From: an uncultured Lachnospiraceae bacterium | GTDB taxonomy: Bacteria > Bacillota > Clostridia > Lachnospirales > Lachnospiraceae | Assembly: GCA_902766845.1 (NCBI GenBank) | Contig: CACXFD010000088.1 | Location: 1 to 12,285, forward strand | DNA length: 12,285 bases | Direction of reading: 5' to 3' | In this document: piece by piece, positions 6,466-11,755 of the stretch | Layout: each line of letters starts with the position of its first letter | Position numbering within the stretch: position 1 is the stretch's first letter | Made by a program: the position numbers and the translations under genes | Notes under the pieces: generated by a model | What the model was told of the DNA's origin: nothing | Database searches by the model: none | The model's input: the letters and a program-made list of their open reading frames with translations, nothing else

Positions 6466-7577
6466 TTCTCCCGCACGTTCACGCCGAACGGGCAGCGGCT
6501 CTCACAGGCTCCGCAGCCGATGCATTCGCCCGCGTGATGTTCCAGCGCACGGTAGTGTTCGCGCACGGTCTCGGGGATCTCGCCCTGCGCCTGCGCCAGA
6601 TGCAGGTATTTGGTCACATCCGCCACGTCGATGAACATCGGGCACGGGGCGCAGTGGCTGCAGTACATGCAGTGTCCGACCCAGCTGACCCGCGGGAACG
6701 ACGCCAGGGCGGCCGCGTAATCCCGGTCCCGGGCGTCCGCCTCGCAGTATGCGGCGCTCTCCTCGAGCTGGGCCACATCGTGCGCCCCGGACAGCACGGT
6801 CGCGACCGCAGGCCGGGACAGTGCGTAGGACAGGCACTGGTTCACGGTCAGCTGCACGCCGGCGATCTGATTGCTCCCGAGGAGCTCGCCGCCCGCAAAC
6901 GCCTTCATGACCGTGATGCCCACACCGAGACGCTGGCAGGTCTCGTACAGCCGCTGACGGTCCGGGTCCATGTTCGTGAGCTGTCCCGCGTAATTGCGGT
7001 CCGCCCAGATCTCCTCCACGTCCTCGCTGGCCGGCTGCAGGTCATAGCACGGGTTCATCGAGAACATCAGCACCTCGATGGCTCCCTCCTCCACGGCGCG
7101 CAGCGCCACCTGCGGATTATGGCTGGACAGGCCGATGTGACGGATCCGCCCCTGCGCCTTCAGGTCCCGCGCGTAATCCAGGATCCCGTTCCGTTTGATG
7201 GTCTCCCAGTCCGACAGCGCATCGCAGTAATGGATCATGCCGACGTCCAGCCGGTCGATGCCAAGCAGGCCCATCATCTCCTCAAACCCGGCCTTCACTT
7301 CTTCCGGGTCACGGCTGCGCAGATACTGTCCGTTCTTCCAGATCGATCCCAGGTGCGACTGGATCAGGAACTTCTCCCGCCGTCCGGCCAGCGCCTTCCC
7401 GACCGCCGCGCGCATCTGCGGATCCGACGCGTACAGATCGAAATAGTTGATCCCGAGGCGCTCCGCCGCGTCAAACAGCTTCTGCGCCATCGCGTAATCC
7501 TCTTTCGCGAAGCCCTCGCATCCCATGCCGATCACGCTGACGCGCAGGCCCGTATTTCCCAGTTCACGGTATTCCAT
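6432..7577 (-). CDS. Aldo/keto reductase with C-terminal 2[4Fe-4S] ferredoxin domain
   Basis: A 381-residue protein joining an aldo/keto reductase barrel (about 1-300) to a bacterial ferredoxin-like tail. The barrel shows RELGNTGLRVSVIGMGCEG (4-22), Asp47 in NYFDLYA, MIHY with His116, IRHIGLSSHNP (145-155) and the cofactor-side VMKAFAGG (223-230). The Tyr and Lys of the usual Asp-Tyr-Lys-His tetrad are not evident: the aligned positions read around SDPQ and QSH. The tail carries Cys303-306-309-312 (CMYCSHCAPCP) and Cys352-355-358-362 (CIGCGACESRCP), enough for two clusters. This architecture is common in anaerobic Clostridia; the substrate is unknown, and electron transfer from ferredoxin is likely. 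ATG at 7577 follows GGAGAG. It lies 34 nt after the HAD gene. Its 3' end is tandemly duplicated downstream. Confidence 0.95.
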   Translation of the reverse strand: MEYRELGNTGLRVSVIGMGCEGFAKEDYAMAQKLFDAAERLGINYFDLYASDPQMRAAVGKALAGRREKFLIQSHLGSIWKNGQYLRSRDPEEVKAGFEEMMGLLGIDRLDVGMIHYCDALSDWETIKRNGILDYARDLKAQGRIRHIGLSSHNPQVALRAVEEGAIEVLMFSMNPCYDLQPASEDVEEIWADRNYAGQLTNMDPDRQRLYETCQRLGVGITVMKAFAGGELLGSNQIAGVQLTVNQCLSYALSRPAVATVLSGAHDVAQLEESAAYCEADARDRDYAAALASFPRVSWVGHCMYCSHCAPCPMFIDVADVTKYLHLAQAQGEIPETVREHYRALEHHAGECIGCGACESRCPFGVNVRENMRMAAELFGA

Positions 7578-7611
7578 GTTTCTCTCCGATCCGGTCGCGT
7601 TTTTGCCTCTT

Positions 7612-8262
7612 TTACATCTCCCGCACGAGTCCCAAAATGTCCGACGGACTGCTCGCCAGCGCGCGGGCTCCGGCTGCGGTCAGTTCCTCCGCGGTCCCGT
7701 ATCCGTAGAGCGCGCCGATGCAGTCCACGCCCGCCGCGGCCGCTCCCTCCGCGTCATAGAACCGGTCCCCGACCATGACGGCCTGCGCATGGTCCGTGCA
7801 GCCGAGCGCGGTCAACGCGCGGCGGACCAGCCGGTCCTTTTCCGCACTATGATCCTGAAAGTCCGGACCGATCTGCTCCGTCAGGAACGCGTCCAGCCCG
7901 AAGTGTTCGGTCACGCGCCGCGCCGTCACCAGCGGCTTGGAGGTGACCAGCGCACAGACCCGTCCGTCCGCGGTCAGGTCCCGCAGCAGTTCGAGCACGC
8001 CCGGATACGGTTCCGCCTCAAACAGGCCGACCGTGTTGTAGCGTTCCCGGTACACGCGGATCGCCTCCTCGGCGTCCTCGTCCGAAAAGCCGTAAAAATC
8101 CCGGAACGAGACATACAAAGGCGGGCCGATGAACGGCATCAGCTTTTCCCGCGGCTGCGGCCCGAAGCCGAACCGGTCCAGCGCGTGCTGCACGCAGCGC
8201 AGGATCCCGTCCTCCGACTTCAGCAACGTTCCGTCCAGATCAAAAAGGATATATCGTTTCAT
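7612..8262 (-). CDS. HAD family hydrolase, phosphoglycolate phosphatase-like
   Basis: A 216-residue haloacid-dehalogenase-type phosphatase. Motif I is FDLDGTLL (7-14) with nucleophile Asp8 and Asp10; motif II is VTSK (106-109); motif III Lys is probably Lys142; motif IV is VGDRFYDAEGA (164-174). A helical cap (about 18-85) with IGPPL (45-49) is typical of the phosphoglycolate phosphatase/PpaX group. The start at 8262 is fixed by motif I lying at residue 7: the open frame continues upstream only into low-complexity sequence, with no ATG, GTG or TTG close by. There is no Shine-Dalgarno, and a promoter -10 ends 7 nt before the ATG, so it is probably translated from a leaderless mRNA. It heads a unit with the reductase, histidine phosphatase and hypB genes. 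The substrate is uncertain. Confidence 0.93.
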   Translation of the reverse strand: MKRYILFDLDGTLLKSEDGILRCVQHALDRFGFGPQPREKLMPFIGPPLYVSFRDFYGFSDEDAEEAIRVYRERYNTVGLFEAEPYPGVLELLRDLTADGRVCALVTSKPLVTARRVTEHFGLDAFLTEQIGPDFQDHSAEKDRLVRRALTALGCTDHAQAVMVGDRFYDAEGAAAAGVDCIGALYGYGTAEELTAAGARALASSPSDILGLVREM

Positions 8263-8269
8263 ACGAAGC

Positions 8270-8298
8270 AGTATACCATAAAACGAGACGAATGTGCA
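8270..8298 (-). promoter_or_regulatory. Extended -10 promoter placing the start site at the ATG
   Basis: The minus strand reads TGCACA (8293-8298), a 17-nt spacer, then TATACT (8270-8275), with TG one base upstream of the -10 (extended -10). Only seven bases separate the -10 from the A of the HAD start codon, so transcription should begin at or within a base or two of the ATG. The -35 is a four-of-six match and the -10 a five-of-six match. Confidence 0.65.
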
Positions 8299-8307
8299 GA
8301 TTCTTTT

Positions 8308-8381
8308 GCGCTCCAGGACGCGGAGCGTCCCGGAGCGCCTTGCGGTGCCGCGCGGCACCGGCCCGCCGCTTTTGGCGGGCC
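8308..8381. repeat. Three consecutive GC-rich hairpins without T-tracts
   Basis: Between the unknown gene and the HAD promoter lie three adjoining inverted repeats. The first spans 8308-8338 (7 + 6 bp around one A/C mismatch, GGA loop). The second is an 18-nt perfect palindrome at 8343-8360. The third is GGCCCGCC/GGCGGGCC at 8360-8381 with a GCTTTT loop. None has a T-tract on either strand. They could act as 3'-end stabilisers or pause structures for the upstream transcript. Confidence 0.7.
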
Positions 8382-8431
8382 CGGTTCTGCCGTTACTGCG
8401 CTGGCCCGGGCCCGGACCTGCCGTTACTGCG
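8377..8431. repeat. 31-bp tandem repeat duplicating the stop region of the unknown gene
   Basis: A 24-bp segment at 8408-8431, which includes the stop codon of the unknown gene (8424-8426), recurs at 8377-8400 with two mismatches, a period of 31 bp. The shared core is ctgccgttactgcg. The copy therefore carries a second TAA downstream, though in a different frame. Confidence 0.85.
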
Positions 8432-8840
8432 TGGCGCCGAGGCGCCGCGCTTTCACGTCGTAGGTCAGGAGCAGGATCCGGACCTGTCCCTTCTCCTGCT
8501 CCGGCAGGAGGAAGAAGATCTTCCCCTCCGCGAAGAACAGGAGGAAGTGCCGGTCCGTGCCCGCGATCCGGCCGAAGCGGATCTTTGTCCGCACCGCGGC
8601 CGCATCGCGCAGGCCCATGGCCGGGACCGTCCGCTGCTCGAGCGTCTCGAGCACGGCCTTCTCGAGCGCCTCCTGGCGCTCCGGCACCAGCTCCCGCCAC
8701 GCAAGGCGGAGCTTTTCCTCCGTCAGCGGCGCCGTGCAGGGCGCCGCCCGGAAGAGGCTGGCCGTCATCATGTAGACGGCGTACTCCAGCTGACGGCGGG
8801 CCGCCGCGGGGTCTTTCCGGCTGTTTTCAACATTCTTCAT
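8424..8840 (-). CDS. Uncharacterised 138-residue protein with its own promoter and structured leader
   Basis: I do not recognise this protein. The N-terminal half (about 11-70) is helical and charged, with a short hydrophobic patch AVYMMTASLFRAAP (21-34). The C-terminal half looks like a beta-sheet domain: KIRFGRIAG (86-94), then HFLLFFAEGKIFFLLPEQ (98-115) and VRILLLTYDVKARRL (120-134), alternating strands and turns. There is one Cys (35), no signal peptide, no clear membrane span and no catalytic motif. The ATG at 8840 is chosen because AAGGAGGT lies just upstream; a GTG one codon earlier is an alternative. A longer open frame extends upstream to 9083 but would translate the promoter and leader. 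It appears monocistronic, with a promoter and hairpin leader upstream, and is followed by a repeat of its own stop region. The frame is supported by the ribosome site and a protein-like composition. Confidence 0.75.
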   Translation of the reverse strand: MKNVENSRKDPAAARRQLEYAVYMMTASLFRAAPCTAPLTEEKLRLAWRELVPERQEALEKAVLETLEQRTVPAMGLRDAAAVRTKIRFGRIAGTDRHFLLFFAEGKIFFLLPEQEKGQVRILLLTYDVKARRLGATQ

Positions 8841-8949
8841 CACACAGGTACCTCCTTTTTCAGGGTAAAAAATAAACAGTGACAAGGGCAGAATCCTCCC
8901 GGATCCTTTCCTGTTCACTGTTTCCTGTGTGTGCCCGCTCCCGCAGGCA
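8841..8949 (-). promoter_or_regulatory. Structured 5' leader of the unknown gene (nested hairpin around the ribosome site)
   Basis: The predicted mRNA leader is about 109 nt. CACACAGG (8924-8931) is fully complementary to CCTGTGTG (8841-8848), which directly precedes the ATG. Stacked inside it is the 9-bp hairpin described at 8866-8923. The Shine-Dalgarno AAGGAGGT and a T6 run then fall in the unpaired bulge between the two helices. The design suggests control of termination or translation by refolding. I match it to no known riboswitch class. Confidence 0.5.
8866..8923 (-). terminator. Terminator-like hairpin inside the leader of the unknown gene
   Basis: On the minus strand AAACAGTGA (8915-8923) pairs with TCACTGTTT (8874-8882), with three further pairs past a 2-nt mismatch. 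It is followed by ATTTTTTA (8866-8873). The loop is about 26 nt and includes GGATCC. Because a promoter lies upstream and the gene downstream, it may be an attenuator; it could also end read-through from the YedF operon. Confidence 0.6.
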
Positions 8950-8955
8950 AAACGT

Positions 8956-8993
8956 ATCATATCACAGACCGCGGCTGTGCGCAAGTCTTTTTT
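8956..8993 (-). promoter_or_regulatory. Extended -10 promoter of the unknown gene with upstream A-tract
   Basis: The minus strand has TTGCGC (8979-8984), a 17-nt spacer and TATGAT (8956-8961), with TG one base before the -10. An A6 run (8988-8993) just upstream of the -35 resembles a UP element. The expected start is near 8949. The -35 is a weak three-of-six match, compensated by the extended -10. Confidence 0.65.
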
Positions 8994-9070
8994 GCAGGGT
9001 CTGCTGCCGCCCCGCAGGGGCTGGGGGCTTTCGGTCTTTCCCGCAAAGCGCCCGGTCCCCGCGTGCCGGG

Positions 9071-9153
9071 CAGCCGCTTCCACGTCTGTCCGTTCCTGCT
9101 CAGATCATGCCGGCCATCCGTTTCCTCGTCTGTCCGTCCCCGCTCAGACCATG
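9071..9153. repeat. 44-bp tandem repeat duplicating the 3' end of the second DUF3343 gene
   Basis: The 39 bp at 9115-9153, spanning the last codons and stop (9144-9146) of the DUF3343 gene plus its 3' flank, recur at 9071-9109 with 33 of 39 positions identical and a period of 44 bp. The copy keeps an ATG-ATC-TGA equivalent of the gene's final Met-Val-stop. A 2-bp indel ends the match. The rest of the 303-bp spacer (8841-9143) holds an inverted repeat at 9050-9071 and the promoter and leader of the next gene. Confidence 0.88.
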
Positions 9154-9380
9154 CACCGGCGCATCGCCTGCTCGGTGATGCCCGCGTCCGTGAGCGTGCG
9201 GCGCACGGCCTCCTCCTCTTCGGGCGGCGCGCTCCAGGCCAGTCCGCACCCGGCCGAGATCTCCCGCGGCAGCGGGATCAGCCGTCCGGGCACCCCGCGG
9301 GAGAGGCAGGCCTCCTCAAACGCCATCGCGTCATGGGTCGTGAAGAACGCCACGATCAGCCGGTCTGTCTTCTGTCTCAT
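9144..9380 (-). CDS. DUF3343 protein (putative Se/S carrier-like), second copy
   Basis: A 78-residue DUF3343 protein. Family features are the strand-helix start RLIVAFFTTHDAMAFEEAC (8-25), the RLIPLPREISAGCGLAW segment (33-49) with conserved Cys45, and a C-terminal helix. Additional cysteines lie at 25 and 76. DUF3343 proteins are annotated as putative Se/S carrier-like from their recurrent co-occurrence with YedF and SelD; direct biochemistry is lacking to my knowledge. The start at 9380 is chosen because AGGAGG lies about 12 nt upstream and the preceding 29 codons of open frame are low-complexity spacer. It is last in the yedF operon, 149 bp after yedF. Its 3' end is duplicated downstream. 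Confidence 0.85.
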   Translation of the reverse strand: MRQKTDRLIVAFFTTHDAMAFEEACLSRGVPGRLIPLPREISAGCGLAWSAPPEEEEAVRRTLTDAGITEQAMRRCMV

Positions 9381-9451
9381 CAGGCTGCCTGCCCTCCTTT
9401 CCTGTCCGGATCCGGTCCGCACCGTCCCGGTCATCTTTGACGGGGCGGGTC

Positions 9452-9503
9452 GGAAAGGCCCGGCCACGGGCCCTTCCGGCCCGCCGGCACCGGGAATTCC
9501 CGG
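9452..9503. repeat. Two strong inverted repeats between yedF and the DUF3343 gene
   Basis: An 11-bp stem with one G-T wobble and a GCCA loop (plus-strand orientation) spans 9452-9477. A perfect 14-nt palindrome CCGGGAATTCCCGG follows at 9490-9503. There is no T-tract on the minus strand. They may pause RNA polymerase or protect the 3' end of the yedF message and set the DUF3343 level relative to yedF. Confidence 0.6.
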
Positions 9504-9529
9504 CTTAACGGGCCTCCGGCGCGTCCCGG

Positions 9530-10147
9530 TTACGGACGGATGATCGTGCCGGCCTGCATCTGGGCCTCGACGATATCGTACATATTCGAGATGATGCCCA
9601 CCTGCAGCTTATCCTTGAGCCCGTAGAAATCCAGGCACGTGCCGCAGGTCATGACCGTGGCGCCGGCCGCTTCCAGGCTCTTCAGATCCTCGATGGCCTT
9701 CTCGTTTTCAGTAGTCAGGTACGCGCCGCTGTTGTAGCAGATGATCTTGTCCGGGACCGTGTCCTGGCTGGTCAGCGCAAAGATGAACGCGTTCATCAGC
9801 TTCTTGCCCAGCGCCTCGTCGCCGCTGCCCATACGGTCGGAGCTCAGCACGACCACCAGGTCTTTGCGGCGCGCGTCGGGACAGCAGTTCCATCCCTCCG
9901 GCTCCGCGGCGGCCTCTTCCTTTTTGGTCACGACATGCATCACGACCTCGTATTCCTTTTCCGCCTTCTTCTCCGAATGGACCTCAAAGCCGTTATGATC
10001 CGCCAGACGCGTCAGGTTCTGCACGGCGATGTCGTTATCCACGAGGACCGTCATCACGCCGTCTTCGGTGAACTCGGCGATCGCTTTTTTTGAAGTGATG
10101 ACCGGAAGCGGGCAGGCCATGCCGCGGCAGTCAACTGTCTTTTCCAT
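9530..10147 (-). CDS. yedF: Selenium-metabolism sulfurtransferase-like protein YedF
   Basis: A 205-residue protein of the YedF selenium-metabolism type: an N-terminal TusA-like domain (1-75) fused to a DsrE-like domain (about 95-205). The TusA signature DCRGMACPLPVI (6-17) carries the persulfide-type Cys12 in CPLP. The linker has a vicinal NCC pair (Cys88-Cys89), and the second domain holds VVVLSSDRMGSGDE (98-111), IICYNSGAY (135-143) and TCGTCLDFYGL (167-177) with Cys168 and Cys171. Comparative genomics links this family to SelD-dependent selenium use, including labile selenium cofactors of molybdenum hydroxylases. ATG at 10147 follows AGGAGG at 7 nt. The cysteine desulfurase relative is 114 bp upstream. 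selD is not in the window, so the Se versus S assignment is inference. Confidence 0.93.
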   Translation of the reverse strand: MEKTVDCRGMACPLPVITSKKAIAEFTEDGVMTVLVDNDIAVQNLTRLADHNGFEVHSEKKAEKEYEVVMHVVTKKEEAAAEPEGWNCCPDARRKDLVVVLSSDRMGSGDEALGKKLMNAFIFALTSQDTVPDKIICYNSGAYLTTENEKAIEDLKSLEAAGATVMTCGTCLDFYGLKDKLQVGIISNMYDIVEAQMQAGTIIRP

Positions 10148-10261
10148 CTTGATTCCTCCTCTTCCCCTTTCAGGCGGGGCGCCCTGTATACGTTTTTGTC
10201 TTCCGGCGTCTGGCCGGCTTCCCGGATGCCCGGCGCGTCCCTTCCGGGCCGCGTTCAGCCT

Positions 10262-11413
10262 TCATTCCGGGCGGCCGCGCTCGGCGATCTCACGGACCGC
10301 CTCGATCGCCCGGTCGGTCTCGTCTTCGGTATTGAACCAGCCGAAGCTGAAGCGGACCGCTCCCTGCTGCTCGGTCCCGAGGGCGCGGTGCATGAGCGGG
10401 GCGCAGTGCGCGCCGGCGCGCGTCGCGATCTCATAGGTCTGCGCGAGCTCGTCCGCGACCAGCGCGGAATCGAGGTCCCAGATGTTCAGCGAGACGACCG
10501 GACTGCGGTCCTCCGTGGAGAAATCCCCATAGACCGTCACGCCCGGAACATCCTTCACGCCCCGGTAGAAGCGCATCATCAGCGCGGTCTCCTTGGCCTC
10601 GATCACCTCGCGGCCGGTCTCGTTGATGTAATCGATGGCCGCGGACAGGCCCGCGATCCCGTGACCGTTCAGCGTCCCGGCTTCCAGGCGGGTCGGGTAT
10701 TCGGGCGGCTGTACGGTCAGGAACGACTGTACGCCGCTGCCGCCCACCTTAAAAGGACGGATCGGGATGTCTCCGCGGATACACAGACCGCCGGTGCCCT
10801 GCGGCCCCATCAGCGATTTGTGTCCGGTAAAGCACAGGACCGAGATCTTCATCTCTTCCATGTTGATATAAGCGGCCCCGGCCGTCTGCGACGCATCCAC
10901 CACGAAGAGCAGGCCGTGGTCCTCCGCGATCCGGCCGATCCGGGTCAGATCGTTCCGGTTCCCGGTCAGGTTGGACGCGTGCGTGCAGACGATGGCCTTT
11001 GTCTCGGGGCGGATCCGGCGTTCGATCTCCGCCGGGTCGATCCGGCCCGTCCGGTCCGCCGGCACCAGGTCCAGGCTCACGCCATGCTCGTTTTGGAGCC
11101 GGTAGAGCGGACGCAGCACCGAATTGTGCTCCATCTCGGTCGAGATCACGTGGTCACCGGGCTCGAATAGCCCCATCAGGGCAATGTTCAGTGCCTCGGT
11201 GGCGTTGCAGGTAAAGATCACCTGCTCCGAGGACGGGCAGCCGAAAAACGCCGCCAGCTTCGCGCGGGTCCGGTAGATGACGCGCGAGGACGTCAGGGCG
11301 CCTTCGTGCGCGCCGCGCGACGCGTTGCCGAACGTCGACATCGCGTTCACGACCGCGTCGATGACGGCCTGCGGCTTGTGCATCGTGGTGGCCGCGTTGT
11401 CCAGATAGATCAT
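10262..11413 (-). CDS. Cysteine desulfurase / selenocysteine lyase-like class V aminotransferase
   Basis: A 383-residue PLP enzyme of the class V fold. It starts YLDNAATTMHKP (3-14), has TEMEHNS with His96, VVDASQTAGA (171-180) with the PLP-contacting Asp173 and Gln176, the Schiff-base lysine Lys199 in CFTGHKSLMGPQGTGG, and the loop RAGAHCAPLMHRALGT (332-347), whose Cys337 is the expected persulfide/selenide cysteine. Motif style fits the SufS/Csd-like family that often sits beside yedF and selD in anaerobes, distinct from housekeeping IscS. The likely reaction is removal of S or Se from (seleno)cysteine and loading of a carrier such as YedF. ATG at 11413 is preceded by AAGAGG, just after a perfect 26-nt palindrome. 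It is 81 nt downstream of the first DUF3343 gene. Confidence 0.92.
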   Translation of the reverse strand: MIYLDNAATTMHKPQAVIDAVVNAMSTFGNASRGAHEGALTSSRVIYRTRAKLAAFFGCPSSEQVIFTCNATEALNIALMGLFEPGDHVISTEMEHNSVLRPLYRLQNEHGVSLDLVPADRTGRIDPAEIERRIRPETKAIVCTHASNLTGNRNDLTRIGRIAEDHGLLFVVDASQTAGAAYINMEEMKISVLCFTGHKSLMGPQGTGGLCIRGDIPIRPFKVGGSGVQSFLTVQPPEYPTRLEAGTLNGHGIAGLSAAIDYINETGREVIEAKETALMMRFYRGVKDVPGVTVYGDFSTEDRSPVVSLNIWDLDSALVADELAQTYEIATRAGAHCAPLMHRALGTEQQGAVRFSFGWFNTEDETDRAIEAVREIAERGRPE

Positions 11414-11430
11414 GTCATACCTCTTACAAA

Positions 11431-11456
11431 GGGCTGCCGGCCGCGGCCGGCAGCCC
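11431..11456. repeat. Perfect 26-nt GC palindrome before the desulfurase gene
   Basis: Bases 11431-11456 form a perfect inverted repeat (gggctgccggcc and its complement around GC). On the minus strand it ends 17 nt before the ATG and is followed by TTTGTAAGAGG, so it abuts the ribosome site. The T-run is only three bases. It could be an operator, a pause hairpin, or an intercistronic stabiliser. Confidence 0.75.
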
Positions 11457-11494
11457 GAAGCGGGTCATCCGTCTTTTCGTGCCTGCCGACCGTC

Positions 11495-11755
11495 TCAGCA
11501 GTAGCGGTCCCTCCGGGAACGCAGCTGGTCCTCGAGCCCTACGATATCAAAGTATACCGCATGGTGCCGCTCGATGCAAGCCTTGGCCGCCTCCAGCTCT
11601 CCCGCTTCCACCAGAAGAGACATCCCGCAGCAGAGCCTGCCGTGCGTGACCGCCGGCGCCGGGGCGATGCGGTTCTTCACGCCCTCCTGATCCAGCAGGT
11701 CATGGAGTGCAAGGCCCTGGTCATAATTCTCAAACAGGATATAATAGCGGGTCAT
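11495..11755 (-). CDS. DUF3343 protein (putative Se/S carrier-like), first copy
   Basis: An 86-residue DUF3343 protein, the second family member of this operon. It has the characteristic YYILFENYDQGLALHDLL start (4-21) and the RIAPAP...GRLCCGMSLLV segment (29-49), where the usual single conserved cysteine is a vicinal Cys42-Cys43 pair; Cys60 and a C-terminal Cys86 follow. Its ATG shares one base with the TGA of the HgdB-like gene (TGATG), so translation is almost certainly coupled. In Clostridia DUF3343 genes are common beside HgdB-like reductases and class V aminotransferases. Compared with the other copy it is longer and has more cysteines, which suggests the two are not redundant. A carrier role is inferred from family and context only. 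Confidence 0.87.
   Translation of the reverse strand: MTRYYILFENYDQGLALHDLLDQEGVKNRIAPAPAVTHGRLCCGMSLLVEAGELEAAKACIERHHAVYFDIVGLEDQLRSRRDRYC

Noticed and set aside
5751..7778. A 675-codon open frame on the plus strand opposite the phosphatase and reductase genes, and other long plus-strand frames (for example 1601-2833, 2833-4098, 4119-5687).
   Set aside because: They lie antisense to well-recognised genes, translate to Arg/His/Leu-rich sequence without motifs, and are expected shadows in GC-rich DNA.
8263..8700. A longer N-terminus for the HAD protein, extending 146 codons upstream.
   Set aside because: The extension is Gly/Ala/Arg-rich antisense-frame sequence overlapping the unknown gene and the hairpin array; DLDGT is normally within the first dozen residues.
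9381..9467. Upstream extension of the second DUF3343 protein by 29 residues.
   Set aside because: It would translate a spacer containing GC hairpins, with no ribosome site near 9467, and the family domain begins at the chosen start.
11465..11497. TGC-TGA at the end of the first DUF3343 gene read as Cys-Sec, with a short extension.
   Set aside because: The extension would be only nine unremarkable residues before another stop, with no evident SECIS-type hairpin directly after the TGA; the 26-nt palindrome is too far downstream.
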